From assembly GCF_014852005.1 (NCBI RefSeq), contig NZ_JACVAU010000001.1, positions 1,262,001 through 1,326,000 of the forward strand: DNA of 64,000 nt, given 5' to 3'. The translations under genes and the position numbers were made by a program. Below the pieces are notes generated by a model. That model ran no database searches, was not told the DNA's origin, and saw only the letters and a program-made list of their open reading frames with translations. Shown piece by piece: positions 1 to 8,963 of the stretch. Position 1 is the stretch's first letter. Every line of letters begins with the position of its first letter. This stretch comes from Pseudoxanthomonas sp. PXM03. GTDB lineage: Bacteria > Pseudomonadota > Gammaproteobacteria > Xanthomonadales > Xanthomonadaceae.

Positions 1-362
1 TCGTCGAGGTCACGGCGATGGGCGACCAGTTCGGCGTCGAGCAGTTCTGCGCTCACCGCGCCCTGCTCGACCAGGATCTGGCCAAACAGCTTGCGGCCTT
101 TCTTCTGGGCGGTCAGCAGTACATCGAGTTGCCCGGCATCCAGCAGGCCCATTTCCAGGGCGATGTCGCCGAAGCGCCGGTCTTCGGCACGCTGGCGCTC
201 GTTGATGCGGCGGGCCTGCGCGGCATCCAGCATGCGATGGTGGACGGCCAGCTCGCCGAGCAGGGGATTGGACGCACGCTGCGCATCGAGCGCGGCGAGG
301 AGTTGTGCGGAGGTGATGGTGCCGCGTTCCAGCAGGAACTGGCCCAGGAATTTCGCTGCCAT
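1..362 (-). CDS. MshEN-like repeat protein, C-terminus cut off by window edge
   Basis: The start is ATG at 362 on the minus strand and the frame stays open to base 1, so about 120 N-terminal residues are visible. They consist of imperfect repeats of the pattern LGxxLxxxGxxxxxxLxxxL, for example FLGQFLLERG near the start and LFGQILVEQG later. This pattern is typical of the MshEN/GspE-type N-terminal domains that can bind c-di-GMP. A single-domain response regulator lies directly upstream on the same strand, so the pair may act in one signalling pathway. In related genomes such proteins can continue into a chemotaxis-phosphatase-like domain, but that part is outside the window. Family placement is from pattern only. 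Confidence 0.6.
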   Translation of the reverse strand, partial: MAAKFLGQFLLERGTITSAQLLAALDAQRASNPLLGELAVHHRMLDAAQARRINERQRAEDRRFGDIALEMGLLDAGQLDVLLTAQKKGRKLFGQILVEQGAVSAELLDAELVAHRRDLD

Positions 363-405
363 GGTGTCGTCTCGTGCGGAAGTGAAGGAAGGGCGTGCGC
401 GGCGG

Positions 406-774
406 TCAGGCGACCGCTTCGTGCAGCACGCGATCCATCACTTCGGGATCGATGGGTTTCTGCAGGTACGACCGCGCGCCCAACTTCAGGCATTCCTCGA
501 TGTCGCTCTGTGCGCCGAGCGAGCTGAGGATCACCACGCGCGCCGCCGGATCCTGCGCGAGGATGCGGCTGAGGGCCTGCTTGCCGTCGCATTCGGGCAT
601 CACCAGGTCCATCAGCACCAGGTCGGGGTGCAAGGCCTGGTACTGGTTGACGGCCTCGTGGCCGTTGCCGGCTTCGCCGACCACTTCAAAACCGCAATCG
701 GCAAGTTGGCGCGCAGCCAGCATGCGCAGTGCGCGCGAGTCGTCGCAAAGCAGGACGGTCGGACGTGACGTCAT
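406..774 (-). CDS. single-domain CheY-like response regulator
   Basis: This 122-residue protein is a lone receiver domain. It has the acidic pair D11-D12, the phospho-acceptor D56 in LVLMDLVMP, S84 in the switch position and K106 in the conserved QKP motif, so it should accept a phosphoryl group from a histidine kinase. There is no output domain, so it must act by protein contact, as CheY or DivK do. The MshEN-like repeat protein follows on the same strand 43 bases after its stop and is a plausible partner. No cognate kinase is in the window. The exact pathway cannot be told from sequence. Confidence 0.85.
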   Translation of the reverse strand: MTSRPTVLLCDDSRALRMLAARQLADCGFEVVGEAGNGHEAVNQYQALHPDLVLMDLVMPECDGKQALSRILAQDPAARVVILSSLGAQSDIEECLKLGARSYLQKPIDPEVMDRVLHEAVA

Positions 775-900
775 GGTGATGGATCCCCCTGTTGGATCGT
801 TAGGGCCCCGCGGCGTTGGCCGACGCGGGGCGACATGTAGGCACTATCGGCCTGTCCGGGGAGATCTTGAGCGCGGGCGTGGGGCGATGCTCCGCAGATG

Positions 901-2124
901 TCAGGGCCGCGGGAGATTACCTGTCGCGAGCGCTTCCTCGATGCCGCTGAATGCCGAGCGCGCGCCGGCAGGGGAGCTTCCGGTATCGGTAGCGAAATAA
1001 GCCACGCCGGTACCCGCGCGCAGGTCCACCCACAGGCCCGAGCGCAGTCCGTACGCGTCGCCGGCGTGGCCGGCCCGTGCGATGCCATCACCGAAGGGAT
1101 CGTCGCCGCAGCCCGCCACCGGAGTGGCCAGCGTCTGCACGGCCAGTCCGTAGCGGCAGAAGAAGGCGTTCGCCTGGCCGCTGCCGGTGTCTTCCTCGTG
1201 GGTCACGCCGTTGCGGCCGTCGAACGTCCATTGAGGACCCAGGAGTGCGGCGACGCTGGCCGGTTGCAGCAGTCGCACGCCGTCCACCTCGCCGCGATTG
1301 AGCAGCAGGCGGCCGATCTTCGCCAGGCCGTTCGCGGAAATGCGCAGGCCGCCCTGCGGGGAGAACAGGGCGCCGTTCTCGCCGGGCTTCCAGCGCGCAA
1401 GGTCGCAGGCCGCCCCGTCCCCGACCACCACGGCGCAGGCCGGTTTGCCGGCACGGTTGTCATCGCGCACCGGTTGGCCATCGCGGTACAGCACGACGGC
1501 GCGCGCGGCTGTCGCGCTGTCGCAGCTTTCCCAGTTGAAGCAGGCATCGAGCGGCAGCGGATCGATCAGCAGTCGTCGCATCAGCAGGTCGAAACGTTCG
1601 CCGGTGGCATTCTCCATGGCCATCGCCACCAGCGGGAAATTGAGGTTGGTGTAGCGGAAGTGCGTGCCCGGCGCATGCGCGTCGTCCCAGGCCTTCGGAT
1701 CGTCGAGGATCGTCTTCAGTGGTTCGCCCAGCGGCGTGGCGTAGTAGCCGGCGGCGTCGGTGAGGCTGGACTGGTGCGACAGCAGCAGGCGCAGGGTGAT
1801 CGGCGTGGCGGGGAAGCGCGGGTGGCGCAGCGTCCAGCCCAGATATGTCGAGACGTCGGCATCGAGATCGAGCTTGCCGGCGTCGACCAGCCGCATCACG
1901 CCGATCGCGGTCACCAGCTTGGAGATGGAGGCGACGCGCACGGGATCGTCTGCGGTGACCTTGCGGCCGGTTGCGAGGTCCGCCATGCCTTCCGCACGGG
2001 TACTGACGACGCCGTTGCGGTCGAAGGCAACGCGCACCTGCGCGACGGGCTCGGCTGCGGACGCCGCCGTGGACGCGACCAGGCAGGCAAGGGAAACCAG
2101 GATGCGGATGGAGCACAGGGACAT
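901..2124 (-). CDS. serine hydrolase of the beta-lactamase/DD-peptidase family
   Basis: This 407-residue protein begins with a hydrophobic signal peptide (cleavage expected near ASAA-EP, residue 24), so it is exported to the periplasm. The mature part belongs to the beta-lactamase-related serine hydrolases (Pfam Beta-lactamase, class C-like fold). It has the catalytic S66-x-x-K69 (SISK) and the Y158-x-N160 (YTN) motifs. Family members include esterases, D-aminopeptidases and class C-like enzymes; true beta-lactamase activity cannot be assumed. The ATG at 2124 was chosen because the signal peptide begins there. It lies 32 bases downstream of mmsA on the same strand, which may be simple adjacency. 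Confidence 0.8.
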   Translation of the reverse strand: MSLCSIRILVSLACLVASTAASAAEPVAQVRVAFDRNGVVSTRAEGMADLATGRKVTADDPVRVASISKLVTAIGVMRLVDAGKLDLDADVSTYLGWTLRHPRFPATPITLRLLLSHQSSLTDAAGYYATPLGEPLKTILDDPKAWDDAHAPGTHFRYTNLNFPLVAMAMENATGERFDLLMRRLLIDPLPLDACFNWESCDSATAARAVVLYRDGQPVRDDNRAGKPACAVVVGDGAACDLARWKPGENGALFSPQGGLRISANGLAKIGRLLLNRGEVDGVRLLQPASVAALLGPQWTFDGRNGVTHEEDTGSGQANAFFCRYGLAVQTLATPVAGCGDDPFGDGIARAGHAGDAYGLRSGLWVDLRAGTGVAYFATDTGSSPAGARSAFSGIEEALATGNLPRP

Positions 2125-2156
2125 CGGCCAGTACCTCGAGGGGACCGGCCCCGACT

Positions 2157-3647
2157 TTACTTCATCGTCGGCATCACGAATTCGGCGGCGTGCGTTTCCG
2201 GCCAACGGGCAGTGATGGTCTTCAGGCGCGTGTAGAAGCGCACGCCGTCCGGGCCATGCACGTGCAACGGGCCGAAGATCGAACGCTTCCAGCCGCCGAA
2301 GCTGTGGAAGGCCATCGGCACCGGGATGGGCACGTTGATGCCGACCATGCCGGCCTGCACGCGGTGGGCGAATTCGCGCGCTGCGCCGCCGTCGCGGGTG
2401 AAGATGGCGGTGCCGTTGCCGTACTCGTGTTCGTTGACCAGCTGCAGCGCGGCATCGAGGTCGGGCACGCGCATGACGCACAGGACGGGGCCGAAGATCT
2501 CCTCGCGGTAGATCGTCATGTCGGGCGTCACGCGGTCGAACAGGCAGCCGCCGAGGAAGAAGCCATCGGCGTGGCCATCGACCACATGGCCGCGGCCATC
2601 GACGACCAGCACCGCACCTTCCGCAACACCGGTATCGACGTAACCCCGGACCTTGTCGCGGTGCACGGCCGTGACCAGCGGACCCATCTCGGGGTCCAGG
2701 CAGCCCGGGCCGATCTTCAATGCGGCGACTTTCGGCGCGAGGTTGTCGACGAGCGCATCGGCCGTGGCATCGCCGACGCACACGGCGACCGAGATCGCCA
2801 TGCAGCGCTCGCCGGCCGAGCCGTAGCCGGCGCCGAGCAGCGCGGATACCGCGCCATCGAGGTCGGCATCAGGCAGCACCACCATGTGGTTCTTCGCCCC
2901 ACCCAGCGCCTGCACACGCTTGCCGTTGGCGGAGCCGCGCGCATAGATGTACTCGGCGATCGGGGTGGAGCCGACGAAGCTCAGCGCCTGCACGCGCGGT
3001 TCGTCGAGCAGCGCGTCCACCGCCACCTTGTCGCCGTGCACGACATTGAACACGCCATCGGGCAATCCGGCGCGCTTCAGCAGGTCGGCCATGAACAGCG
3101 CGGCGGATGGATCGCGTTCGGACGGCTTCAGCACGAAGGTGTTGCCGCAGGCCAGCGCCACCGGGAACATCCACAGCGGCACCATCGCGGGAAAATTGAA
3201 CGGCGTGATGCCGGCGACAACGCCCAGAGGTGCGTACTCGCTCCACGAATCGACATCGCGGCCGACATTCAGCGAGTGCTCGCCCTTGAGCAGGTGCGGG
3301 ATGCCGCAGGCGAACTCCACCACTTCCAGCCCGCGCGTCACTTCGCCGCGCGCGTCGGACAGCACCTTGCCGTGTTCGGAGGTGATGATCTTCGCCAGAT
3401 CGCCGGCGTGCGTTTCCAGCAGTTCCTTGAAGCGGAACATCACGCGTGCGCGATTCAGCGGCGTGGTGGCGGCCCATGTGGGGAAGGCCGCGGATGCGGC
3501 GTCCACCGCCTGCTTCACTTCATCTGCAGAAGCCAGCGGCACGCGGGCGGTGACGGTGCCGGTGGCGGGATCGAACACATCGCCGAAACGGTCGCCCTTG
3601 CCGGCGGCCTTGTGTCCGTTGATGAAGTGGGAGAGCGCTTCGGTCAT
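2157..3647 (-). CDS. mmsA: methylmalonate/malonate-semialdehyde dehydrogenase (CoA-acylating)
   Basis: A 496-residue aldehyde dehydrogenase of the MmsA class. It oxidises malonate semialdehyde or methylmalonate semialdehyde with NAD+ and CoA to acetyl-CoA or propionyl-CoA and CO2. The catalytic cysteine is C282 in GERCMA. The usual ELGGK general-base glutamate is replaced by LGGAKNH, which is the family hallmark of CoA-dependent MmsA enzymes. It lies on the same strand after bauA and ald, which points to malonate semialdehyde from beta-alanine as the main substrate here rather than valine breakdown: no other valine-pathway genes are near. A palindromic repeat doublet separates it from ald. 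Confidence 0.93.
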   Translation of the reverse strand: MTEALSHFINGHKAAGKGDRFGDVFDPATGTVTARVPLASADEVKQAVDAASAAFPTWAATTPLNRARVMFRFKELLETHAGDLAKIITSEHGKVLSDARGEVTRGLEVVEFACGIPHLLKGEHSLNVGRDVDSWSEYAPLGVVAGITPFNFPAMVPLWMFPVALACGNTFVLKPSERDPSAALFMADLLKRAGLPDGVFNVVHGDKVAVDALLDEPRVQALSFVGSTPIAEYIYARGSANGKRVQALGGAKNHMVVLPDADLDGAVSALLGAGYGSAGERCMAISVAVCVGDATADALVDNLAPKVAALKIGPGCLDPEMGPLVTAVHRDKVRGYVDTGVAEGAVLVVDGRGHVVDGHADGFFLGGCLFDRVTPDMTIYREEIFGPVLCVMRVPDLDAALQLVNEHEYGNGTAIFTRDGGAAREFAHRVQAGMVGINVPIPVPMAFHSFGGWKRSIFGPLHVHGPDGVRFYTRLKTITARWPETHAAEFVMPTMK

Positions 3648-3667
3648 GACGGACTACCTGGTGGAAT

Positions 3668-3857
3668 CCCTCGCCCCGCTTGCGGGGAGAGGGTGCCCGG
3701 AGGGCGGGTGAGGGGCGACGGAGCCTGTGTGGAAACTGCTATGCGATGTATCGAGTGTCCGGATGTTCGAGGTGTTTGGTGCGACCCGAATGCTGCGGCG
3801 CCGGCATGCCCCTCATCCGCCTTCGGCACCTTCTCCCCGCTCGCGGGGAGAAGGGAA
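3668..3857. repeat. palindromic repeat doublet, copy A (between ald and mmsA)
   Basis: Two arms (3668-3718 and 3808-3857) face each other. Each has a CCCTTCTCCCC/GGGGAGAAGGG-type hairpin followed by a short GC-rich tail ending in GGATGAGG or its variant GGGTGAGG. The same two-arm design recurs at 7220-7346, 17733-17859 and inside mfd at 35230-35356. It is a REP/BIME-like dispersed element. Here it occupies the gap between two genes read in the same direction, so it could affect the mRNA between them. Confidence 0.85.
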
Positions 3858-3865
3858 CAGCAGGA

Positions 3866-4981
3866 TCAGGCCAGCGCTTCCCGCGCCGGCACGTACGCGT
3901 AACCCAGGTCGTCGGCGACCGCCTTGTAGGTGATCTTGCCGGCGTGCACGTTCAGGCCGTTGAGCAGATGCTCGTCGTCCAGCATGGCCTGCTTCGCGCC
4001 CTTGTTGGCCAGCTGCACCGCGAAGGGCAGGGTGGCGTTGGTCAGCGCGAACGTGGACGTGCGGGCGACGCCGCCCGGCATGTTGGCCACGCAGTAGTGG
4101 ATGATGCCGTCCACTTCGTAGGTCGGGTTCTGGTGGGTGGTGGCCTTCGACGTCTCGAAGCAGCCGCCCTGGTCGATCGCCACGTCCACCAGCACCGAGC
4201 CGGGGCGCATCAGCTTCAGCTGGTCGCGCGAGACCAGCTTGGGCGCGGCGGCGCCGGGGATCAGCACGGCACCGATCACCAGGTCGGTGTCGGGCAGGCG
4301 TTCCTCGATGGCATCGCGGGTGGAATAGATCGTGGTCAGCTGATGGCCGTACAGCTCGTCCAGGTACTTCAGCCGGTCGAGCGAGCGGTCCAGGATGGTG
4401 ACGTGCGCATTCATGCCCATCGCCATGCGCGCGGCGTTGATGCCGACCACACCACCGCCGATCACCAGCACTTCGGCCGGCTTCACGCCGGGCACGCCGC
4501 CCAGCAGCACGCCGGAACCGCCCTGCGCCTTCTCCAGCGCGTGCGCGCCGGCCTGGATCGACATGCGGCCGGCCACTTCCGACATCGGCGCGAGCAGCGG
4601 CAAGCCGCCCTTGCGGTCGGTGACGGTCTCATAGGCGATGCAGGTGGCGCCGGAGGCGACCAGCGCCTTGGTCTGCTCCGGATCGGGCGCGAGGTGCAGA
4701 TAGGTGTAGAGCACCTGGCCGGGGCGCAGCATGGCGCACTCATTCGGCTGCGGCTCCTTGACCTTGATGATCATGTCGGCGCGCGCAAAGATTTCTTCGG
4801 CCGTGTCGACGATCTGCGCGCCGGCCTTGACGTACTGCTCGTCGGTCAAGCCGATGGCCTTGCCGCCGTCGCGCTGCACGAGGACCTGGTGGCCGTTCGA
4901 GACCAGCTCGCGCGCGCCGGCCGGGGTAAGGCCGATGCGGTATTCGTGGTTCTTTATTTCCTTGGGGACGCCAATCAGCAT
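3866..4981 (-). CDS. ald: alanine dehydrogenase
   Basis: This 371-residue protein has exactly the usual length of Ald. It catalyses NAD+-dependent oxidative deamination of L-alanine to pyruvate and ammonium. Family catalytic residues are in place: K75 in the VKEP motif and H96 in YLHLAPD, followed by a GGGVVG Rossmann motif. Its position between bauA and mmsA suggests a clear job: BauA makes alanine from pyruvate when it transaminates beta-alanine, and Ald would regenerate pyruvate while releasing the nitrogen. The start is the ATG at 4981, where the family-typical [10 protein letters not shown] begins. Confidence 0.95.
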   Translation of the reverse strand: MLIGVPKEIKNHEYRIGLTPAGARELVSNGHQVLVQRDGGKAIGLTDEQYVKAGAQIVDTAEEIFARADMIIKVKEPQPNECAMLRPGQVLYTYLHLAPDPEQTKALVASGATCIAYETVTDRKGGLPLLAPMSEVAGRMSIQAGAHALEKAQGGSGVLLGGVPGVKPAEVLVIGGGVVGINAARMAMGMNAHVTILDRSLDRLKYLDELYGHQLTTIYSTRDAIEERLPDTDLVIGAVLIPGAAAPKLVSRDQLKLMRPGSVLVDVAIDQGGCFETSKATTHQNPTYEVDGIIHYCVANMPGGVARTSTFALTNATLPFAVQLANKGAKQAMLDDEHLLNGLNVHAGKITYKAVADDLGYAYVPAREALA

Positions 4982-5046
4982 GTTGCTCTCCAGTAGCGGG
5001 AAGGGGCTTCGCGCGTGGGGAGCGCTGGTGCCATTGGTCCGTAATT

Positions 5047-6417
5047 TTACGCGGTTGCCCGTATGGTGTCCGCCAGGACATTCACGATCCGGTCGATGTG
5101 GTGCTTTTCCACGATCAGGGGCGGCGACAGGGCGATGACGTCGCCGGTCACCCGGATCAGTAGGTGGCCCTCGTGGAAAGCACGACTGAACACATCGTAG
5201 GCTCGCGCGCCCGGTGCACCGGTGCGTGGCGCCAGCTCGATCGCGCCGACAAGGCCGTAGTTGCGGATGTCCACGACGTTGGGCAAGCCCTTGAGCGAAT
5301 GCAGCGCATCCTGCCAGTAGTCGCCGAGCTCCAGCGCCTTGTCGAAGAGGTTTTCTTCCTCGTACGTATCGAGCGTGGCCAGCGCGGCGGCGCAGGCCAG
5401 CGGATGGCCGGAGTAGGTGTAGCCATGGAACATGTCGATGGCGCTGTCCGGCCCGCTCATGAACGCGTCGAACATGCGGTCCGACACGAAAGTGGCGCCC
5501 ATCGGCACGCAGCCATTGGTGATGCCCTTGGCGGCGGTGATCATGTCCGGCGTGACGCCGAACCGCTGTGCGCCGAAGGCATGCCCCACGCGGCCGAAGC
5601 CGGTGATCACTTCGTCGAAGATCAGCAGGATGCCGTGCCTGTCGCAGATCTCGCGCAGCCGCTGCAGGTAGCCCTGCGGTGGGATCACCACGCCGGCCGA
5701 ACCGGAGATCGGCTCGACGATGACGGCGGCGATGGTGGAGGCGTCGTACAGCGCGATCTGCCGCTCCAGGTCTTCGGCCAGTTCGATGCCGTGCGGCGGC
5801 GGGCCTTTCGAGAATGCATTGCGCGACACATCCAGCGTGTGGCGGATGTGCGACACCGCCGGCAGGCCGGGGCCGAACCACTTGCGGTTGTTCGGCAGGC
5901 CGCCCACCGACATGCCGCCGAAGCCGACACCGTGGTAGCCCTTCTCGCGACCGATGAAACGCGTGCGCTGGCCTTCGCCGCGTACCCGGTGGTAGGCCAG
6001 CGCGATCTTCAGCGCGCTGTCCACGGCTTCCGAGCCGGAGTTGCTGAAGAACACCTTGTTGAGGTCGCCCGGCGCAAGCGCGGCCAGTCGTTCCGCCAGC
6101 CTGAACGGCAGCGGCGAACTCATCGAAAAATTGGGCGCAAAGTCGAGCGTGCCGATCTGCTGCCTTACCGCCTCGACGATGCGGGGCCGCGCATGGCCGG
6201 CGTTGCAGCACCACAGGCCGGCGGTGGCATCCAGCACCTCGTTGCCCTCGACATCGCGGTAGTACATGCCGGAGGCGCTGGCGAGCAGGCGCGGCTTGGC
6301 CTTGAACTGCTTGTTGGCCGTGAACGGCATCCAGAAATGGTCGAGCGAGGCAGGTGCCTCCAGGTTCTGGCGGGCGTAATGGTCGGCCAGGGCAGCTGAG
6401 GTGTCGTCGGCGCTCAT
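5047..6417 (-). CDS. bauA: beta-alanine:pyruvate aminotransferase (class III)
   Basis: This 456-residue PLP enzyme is of the class III aminotransferase family. PLP-binding K297 lies in TAAKGITNG and the cofactor aspartate is D268 in FDEV. The N-terminal LDHFWMPFTANKQFK region is typical of omega-amino acid:pyruvate aminotransferases (BauA of Pseudomonas). The expected reaction is beta-alanine plus pyruvate to malonate semialdehyde plus alanine. GABA or other omega-amines may also be used by this family. Neighbours ald and mmsA consume both products. It is divergent from puuR across a 245-base region with putative regulator sites, so control by PuuR is likely but inferred. Confidence 0.87.
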   Translation of the reverse strand: MSADDTSAALADHYARQNLEAPASLDHFWMPFTANKQFKAKPRLLASASGMYYRDVEGNEVLDATAGLWCCNAGHARPRIVEAVRQQIGTLDFAPNFSMSSPLPFRLAERLAALAPGDLNKVFFSNSGSEAVDSALKIALAYHRVRGEGQRTRFIGREKGYHGVGFGGMSVGGLPNNRKWFGPGLPAVSHIRHTLDVSRNAFSKGPPPHGIELAEDLERQIALYDASTIAAVIVEPISGSAGVVIPPQGYLQRLREICDRHGILLIFDEVITGFGRVGHAFGAQRFGVTPDMITAAKGITNGCVPMGATFVSDRMFDAFMSGPDSAIDMFHGYTYSGHPLACAAALATLDTYEEENLFDKALELGDYWQDALHSLKGLPNVVDIRNYGLVGAIELAPRTGAPGARAYDVFSRAFHEGHLLIRVTGDVIALSPPLIVEKHHIDRIVNVLADTIRATA

Positions 6418-6458
6418 CGCGGCTCCAGGGGACGGGACGGATGCGGGCAGCTTAGCGC

Positions 6459-6477
6459 GTTGAAAAAACTTTACAAC
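6459..6477 (-). promoter_or_regulatory. possible PuuR site in the bauA promoter region
   Basis: Read on the minus strand the sequence is GTTGTAAAGTTTTTTCAAC, with GTTG/CAAC ends. A related block, GTGTAAAGTATCCAGCAAC, lies before puuR at 6617. Both share TAAAGT followed 5-6 bases later by CAAC. It lies 42-60 bases before the bauA start, a fitting place for an operator or core promoter. Assignment to PuuR is inference from position and repetition only. Confidence 0.35.
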
Positions 6478-6511
6478 TGATGTGCCGTGGGTCCCCCTGA
6501 GCGCATCGCTG

Positions 6512-6580
6512 TTGTAGGAGGGGCTTTAGCCCCGACGCTTTCACACCAGAAGCCTCGGGGCTAAAGCCCCTCCTACAAAA
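6512..6580. repeat. long hairpin repeat with TGTAGGAG ends
   Basis: A near-perfect inverted repeat: the left arm TTGTAGGAGGGGCTTTAGCC is mirrored by GGGGCTAAAGCCCCTCCTAC on the right, with a short loop. It sits in the divergent bauA-puuR region. Related elements with the same TGTAGGAG ends are at 10871-11025 and, decayed, at 32948-33036. It has no following T-tract on either strand, so it is listed as a repeat, not a terminator. Confidence 0.8.
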
Positions 6581-6616
6581 CGCGGGTCCGGGGCTTTCCA
6601 ACACGGCTGCCCAGGG

Positions 6617-6640
6617 GTGTAAAGTATCCAGCAACACTTT
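6617..6640 (+). promoter_or_regulatory. possible autoregulatory site before puuR
   Basis: The block GTGTAAAGTATCCAGCAACA with the following CTTT contains AAAGT and ACTTT as inverted halves. It also shares TAAAGT...CAAC with the site at 6459-6477 before bauA. It ends 22 bases before the puuR start codon, where a repressor would block transcription. No experimental consensus was applied; the call rests on repetition and position. Confidence 0.35.
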
Positions 6641-6662
6641 CCGCTTTCCTGTCAGGGTGGTG

Positions 6663-7211
6663 ATGGACATCGGCGCACGCCTGCAACTGGTCCGCAAATC
6701 CAAAAGCCTCAGCCAGCGCGAGCTGGCCAAGCGCGTGGGCGTCACCAACAGCACCATTTCGCTGATCGAGCAGAACAAGGTCAGCCCGTCGGTGAGCTCG
6801 TTGAAGAAAGTGCTGGACGGCATCCCGATTTCGCTCGCCGACTTCTTCACGCTCGACCTGGAAAAGGGGCTGCCCGACAGTCCGTTCTATGTCGCCGACG
6901 AGTTGCCGGACGTGGGCAGCAACGGCATTCATTACTTCCTCGTCGGCCAGCACCGCCCGCAGCGCCAGATGTGCATCCTGCGCGAAGTGATGCCGCCGGG
7001 CAGCGATACCGGCGACAGCATGCTGGCGCACGACGGCGAGGAGGGCGGGGTGGTGATCGCAGGCGAAGTCGAGGTCACCGTTGGCGACCAGGTGCGCGTG
7101 TTGAAGGCCGGCGAGGGCTACTACTTCGAAAGCCGCACGCCGCACCGCTTCCGCAACGTCGGTGAAGAAGATGCGGTGATCGTCAGCGCCAATACGCCGG
7201 CGACGTTTTGA
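6663..7211 (+). CDS. puuR: XRE-cupin transcriptional regulator of polyamine catabolism (PuuR type)
   Basis: A 182-residue regulator with an N-terminal helix-turn-helix (about residues 5-60, with LSQRELAKRVGVTNSTIS) and a C-terminal cupin domain (about 110-180). This is the PuuR architecture; E. coli PuuR represses the puu genes and is relieved by putrescine. It is divergent from bauA and followed by puuC. ATG at 6663 is preferred over the in-frame GTG codons at 6657 and 6660, because AGGG lies at a good ribosome-binding distance from it. It likely senses putrescine or a gamma-glutamyl derivative through the cupin, which is inference. Confidence 0.85.
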   Translation: MDIGARLQLVRKSKSLSQRELAKRVGVTNSTISLIEQNKVSPSVSSLKKVLDGIPISLADFFTLDLEKGLPDSPFYVADELPDVGSNGIHYFLVGQHRPQRQMCILREVMPPGSDTGDSMLAHDGEEGGVVIAGEVEVTVGDQVRVLKAGEGYYFESRTPHRFRNVGEEDAVIVSANTPATF

Positions 7212-7219
7212 TCGTTTGA

Positions 7220-7346
7220 GCCCCTCTCCCACCGGGAGAGGGGTTGGGGTGAGGGTCCGGCGAAGCCATGGCACTCCGGCATCACGGACTCCGCCCTACC
7301 CTCATCCGGCGCTACGCGCCACCTTCTCCCGGTGGGAGAAGGGAAC
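7220..7346. repeat. palindromic repeat doublet, copy B (between puuR and puuC)
   Basis: Arm one (7220-7258) is CCCCTCTCCCACCGGGAGAG with a GGTTGGGGTGAGGG tail. Arm two (7299-7346) starts CCCTCATCCGGCG and ends in the CCTTCTCCC/GGGAGAAGG hairpin. Order and length match the copy inside mfd. It fills the gap between two genes of one strand and ends 16 bases before the puuC start. Confidence 0.88.
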
Positions 7347-7362
7347 ATAGCCAGGAGCTTCC

Positions 7363-8865
7363 ATGAGCAACCGCCGCACGCAACAGGACTGGCAAGCGAT
7401 GGCCGGCACGCTGTCGATCCGCACGCAGGCCTTCATCGACGGCAAGTACGTCGATGCCGTCTCGGGCGAGACCTTCGACTGCGTCAGCCCGATCGATGGG
7501 CGCGTGCTGGGCCGGGTCGCCGATGGGCAGGAAGAGGACATCAACCGCGCCGTCGCCGCCGCGCGACGCAGCTTCGATGCAGGTTCGTGGTCCAACGCGC
7601 GGCCGACGCATCGCAAGAAAGTGCTGCTCAAGCTCACCCAGCTGATCGAACAGCATGCGGACGAGCTGGCGCTGCTGGAATCGCTGGACATGGGCAAACC
7701 GGTCAGCGACGCGCGCAGCGTGGACATCGCCGCCACCATCCGTTGCATGGGATGGACAGCCGAAGCGCTGGACAAGGTGTATGGCGAAGTCGCCGCCACC
7801 GGTCAGGACGAGCTGGGCCTGGTGACGCGCGAACCGTTGGGCGTGATCGGCGCGATCGTGCCGTGGAACTTCCCGCTGCTGATGGCGTCGTGGAAGCTTG
7901 CACCGGCGCTGGCGATGGGCAACTCCATCGTGCTCAAGCCGTCGGAGAAATCGCCGCTGACCGCGATCCGCCTGGCCGAACTCGCGATCGAGGCCGGCAT
8001 CCCGGCGGGGGTGCTGAACGTGGTGCCCGGTTTCGGCAAGACCGCGGGGGAGCCGCTGGCGCTGCACATGGACGTGGACGGGCTGGTGTTCACCGGCTCC
8101 ACCGCGGTCGGCAAGCGCCTGCTGCAGTGCGCGGGCCTGTCGAACATGAAGCGCGCGTACATGGAATGTGGCGGCAAGAGCCCCAACCTCGTCTTCGCCG
8201 ACGCGCACGACCTCGACGTGGCCGCGAAGGCCGCCGCCGGCGGCATCTTCTACAACCAGGGCGAAGTCTGCACCGCAGCCTCGCGCCTGCTGGTGGAGCG
8301 GTCGATCAAGGATGAGTTCGTCGCGCGCGTGGTCGAGGCCGGCAAGGCGATGCGACCCCGCCATCCGCTGGATCCCGGCGCGCCGATGGGCGCGATGGTG
8401 GACGAAGGCCAGACGCAGCGCGTGCTCGACTACATCGAGAAGGGCAAGGCCGAGGGCGCGAAGTTGGCGCTGGGTGGCCAGCGCGCCGACGTGGTGAGTG
8501 GTGGGTGCTATATCGAGCCGACCGTGTTCGACGATGTGGCGCACGAGCACACCATCAGCCGCGAGGAGATCTTCGGGCCGGTGCTGTCGGTGATCGCCTT
8601 CGACAGCGAAGAGGAAGCACTGCGCATGGCCAACGACAGCGAATACGGACTGGCCGCCGGCGTGTGGACGCGCGACATCAGTCGCGCCCATCGGGTGGCG
8701 CGCAAGTTGCGCGCGGGCAGCGTGTGGGTGAACTACTGGGACGGCGGCGACATGACCGCGCCGTTCGGGGGCTACAAGCAGTCCGGCAACGGCCGCGACA
8801 AATCGCTGCACGCCTTCGACAAGTACACCGAAATCAAGGCGACGTGGATCAACCTGGGTAGCTGA
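7363..8865 (+). CDS. puuC: gamma-glutamyl-gamma-aminobutyraldehyde dehydrogenase
   Basis: A 500-residue NAD(P)+-dependent aldehyde dehydrogenase with the full catalytic set: general base E268 in MECGGKSP and nucleophile C303 in NQGEVCTAASR. Its N-terminus (DWQAMAGTLSIRTQAFIDGKYV) is typical of PuuC. It oxidises gamma-glutamyl-gamma-aminobutyraldehyde to gamma-glutamyl-GABA, the third step of the Puu pathway, and relatives accept other amino aldehydes such as 3-aminopropanal. It follows puuR on the same strand, separated by a repeat doublet, and PuuD, which takes the product, is encoded 6.6 kb away in the same island. Confidence 0.9.
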   Translation: MSNRRTQQDWQAMAGTLSIRTQAFIDGKYVDAVSGETFDCVSPIDGRVLGRVADGQEEDINRAVAAARRSFDAGSWSNARPTHRKKVLLKLTQLIEQHADELALLESLDMGKPVSDARSVDIAATIRCMGWTAEALDKVYGEVAATGQDELGLVTREPLGVIGAIVPWNFPLLMASWKLAPALAMGNSIVLKPSEKSPLTAIRLAELAIEAGIPAGVLNVVPGFGKTAGEPLALHMDVDGLVFTGSTAVGKRLLQCAGLSNMKRAYMECGGKSPNLVFADAHDLDVAAKAAAGGIFYNQGEVCTAASRLLVERSIKDEFVARVVEAGKAMRPRHPLDPGAPMGAMVDEGQTQRVLDYIEKGKAEGAKLALGGQRADVVSGGCYIEPTVFDDVAHEHTISREEIFGPVLSVIAFDSEEEALRMANDSEYGLAAGVWTRDISRAHRVARKLRAGSVWVNYWDGGDMTAPFGGYKQSGNGRDKSLHAFDKYTEIKATWINLGS

Positions 8866-8872
8866 TGTTCCT

Positions 8873-8897
8873 TCTCCCCGCGCGGCGGGGAGAAGGG
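8873..8897. repeat. single palindromic repeat arm, copy C
   Basis: One hairpin CCTTCTCCCCGCGCGGCGGG followed by GAGAAGG, matching the stem of the doublet elements but without tail or second arm. It lies 8 bases after the puuC stop, between puuC and the transporter gene. It could also slow 3'-end decay of the puuC message. Confidence 0.7.
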
Positions 8898-8963
8898 AGG
8901 CACATTGAGCACCGCGCGTTGTGGTTCTGCCAGAATCGCCCCGTCCAATCCCTCGGCCCGCCC

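Noticed and set aside
901..2124. Serine hydrolase as a resistance beta-lactamase controlled by CreBC
   Set aside because: It has the SxxK and YxN motifs shared by many non-lactamase hydrolases, is far from creBCD and has no cre-tag-like site upstream.
2157..3647. Missing general-base glutamate in MmsA taken as a defect
   Set aside because: The LGGAKNH variant is normal for CoA-acylating MmsA enzymes, which do not use that glutamate.
2190..3902. A 570-codon plus-strand open frame opposite mmsA
   Set aside because: Opposes a conserved enzyme and its 3' part translates the palindromic repeat, so it is not a gene.
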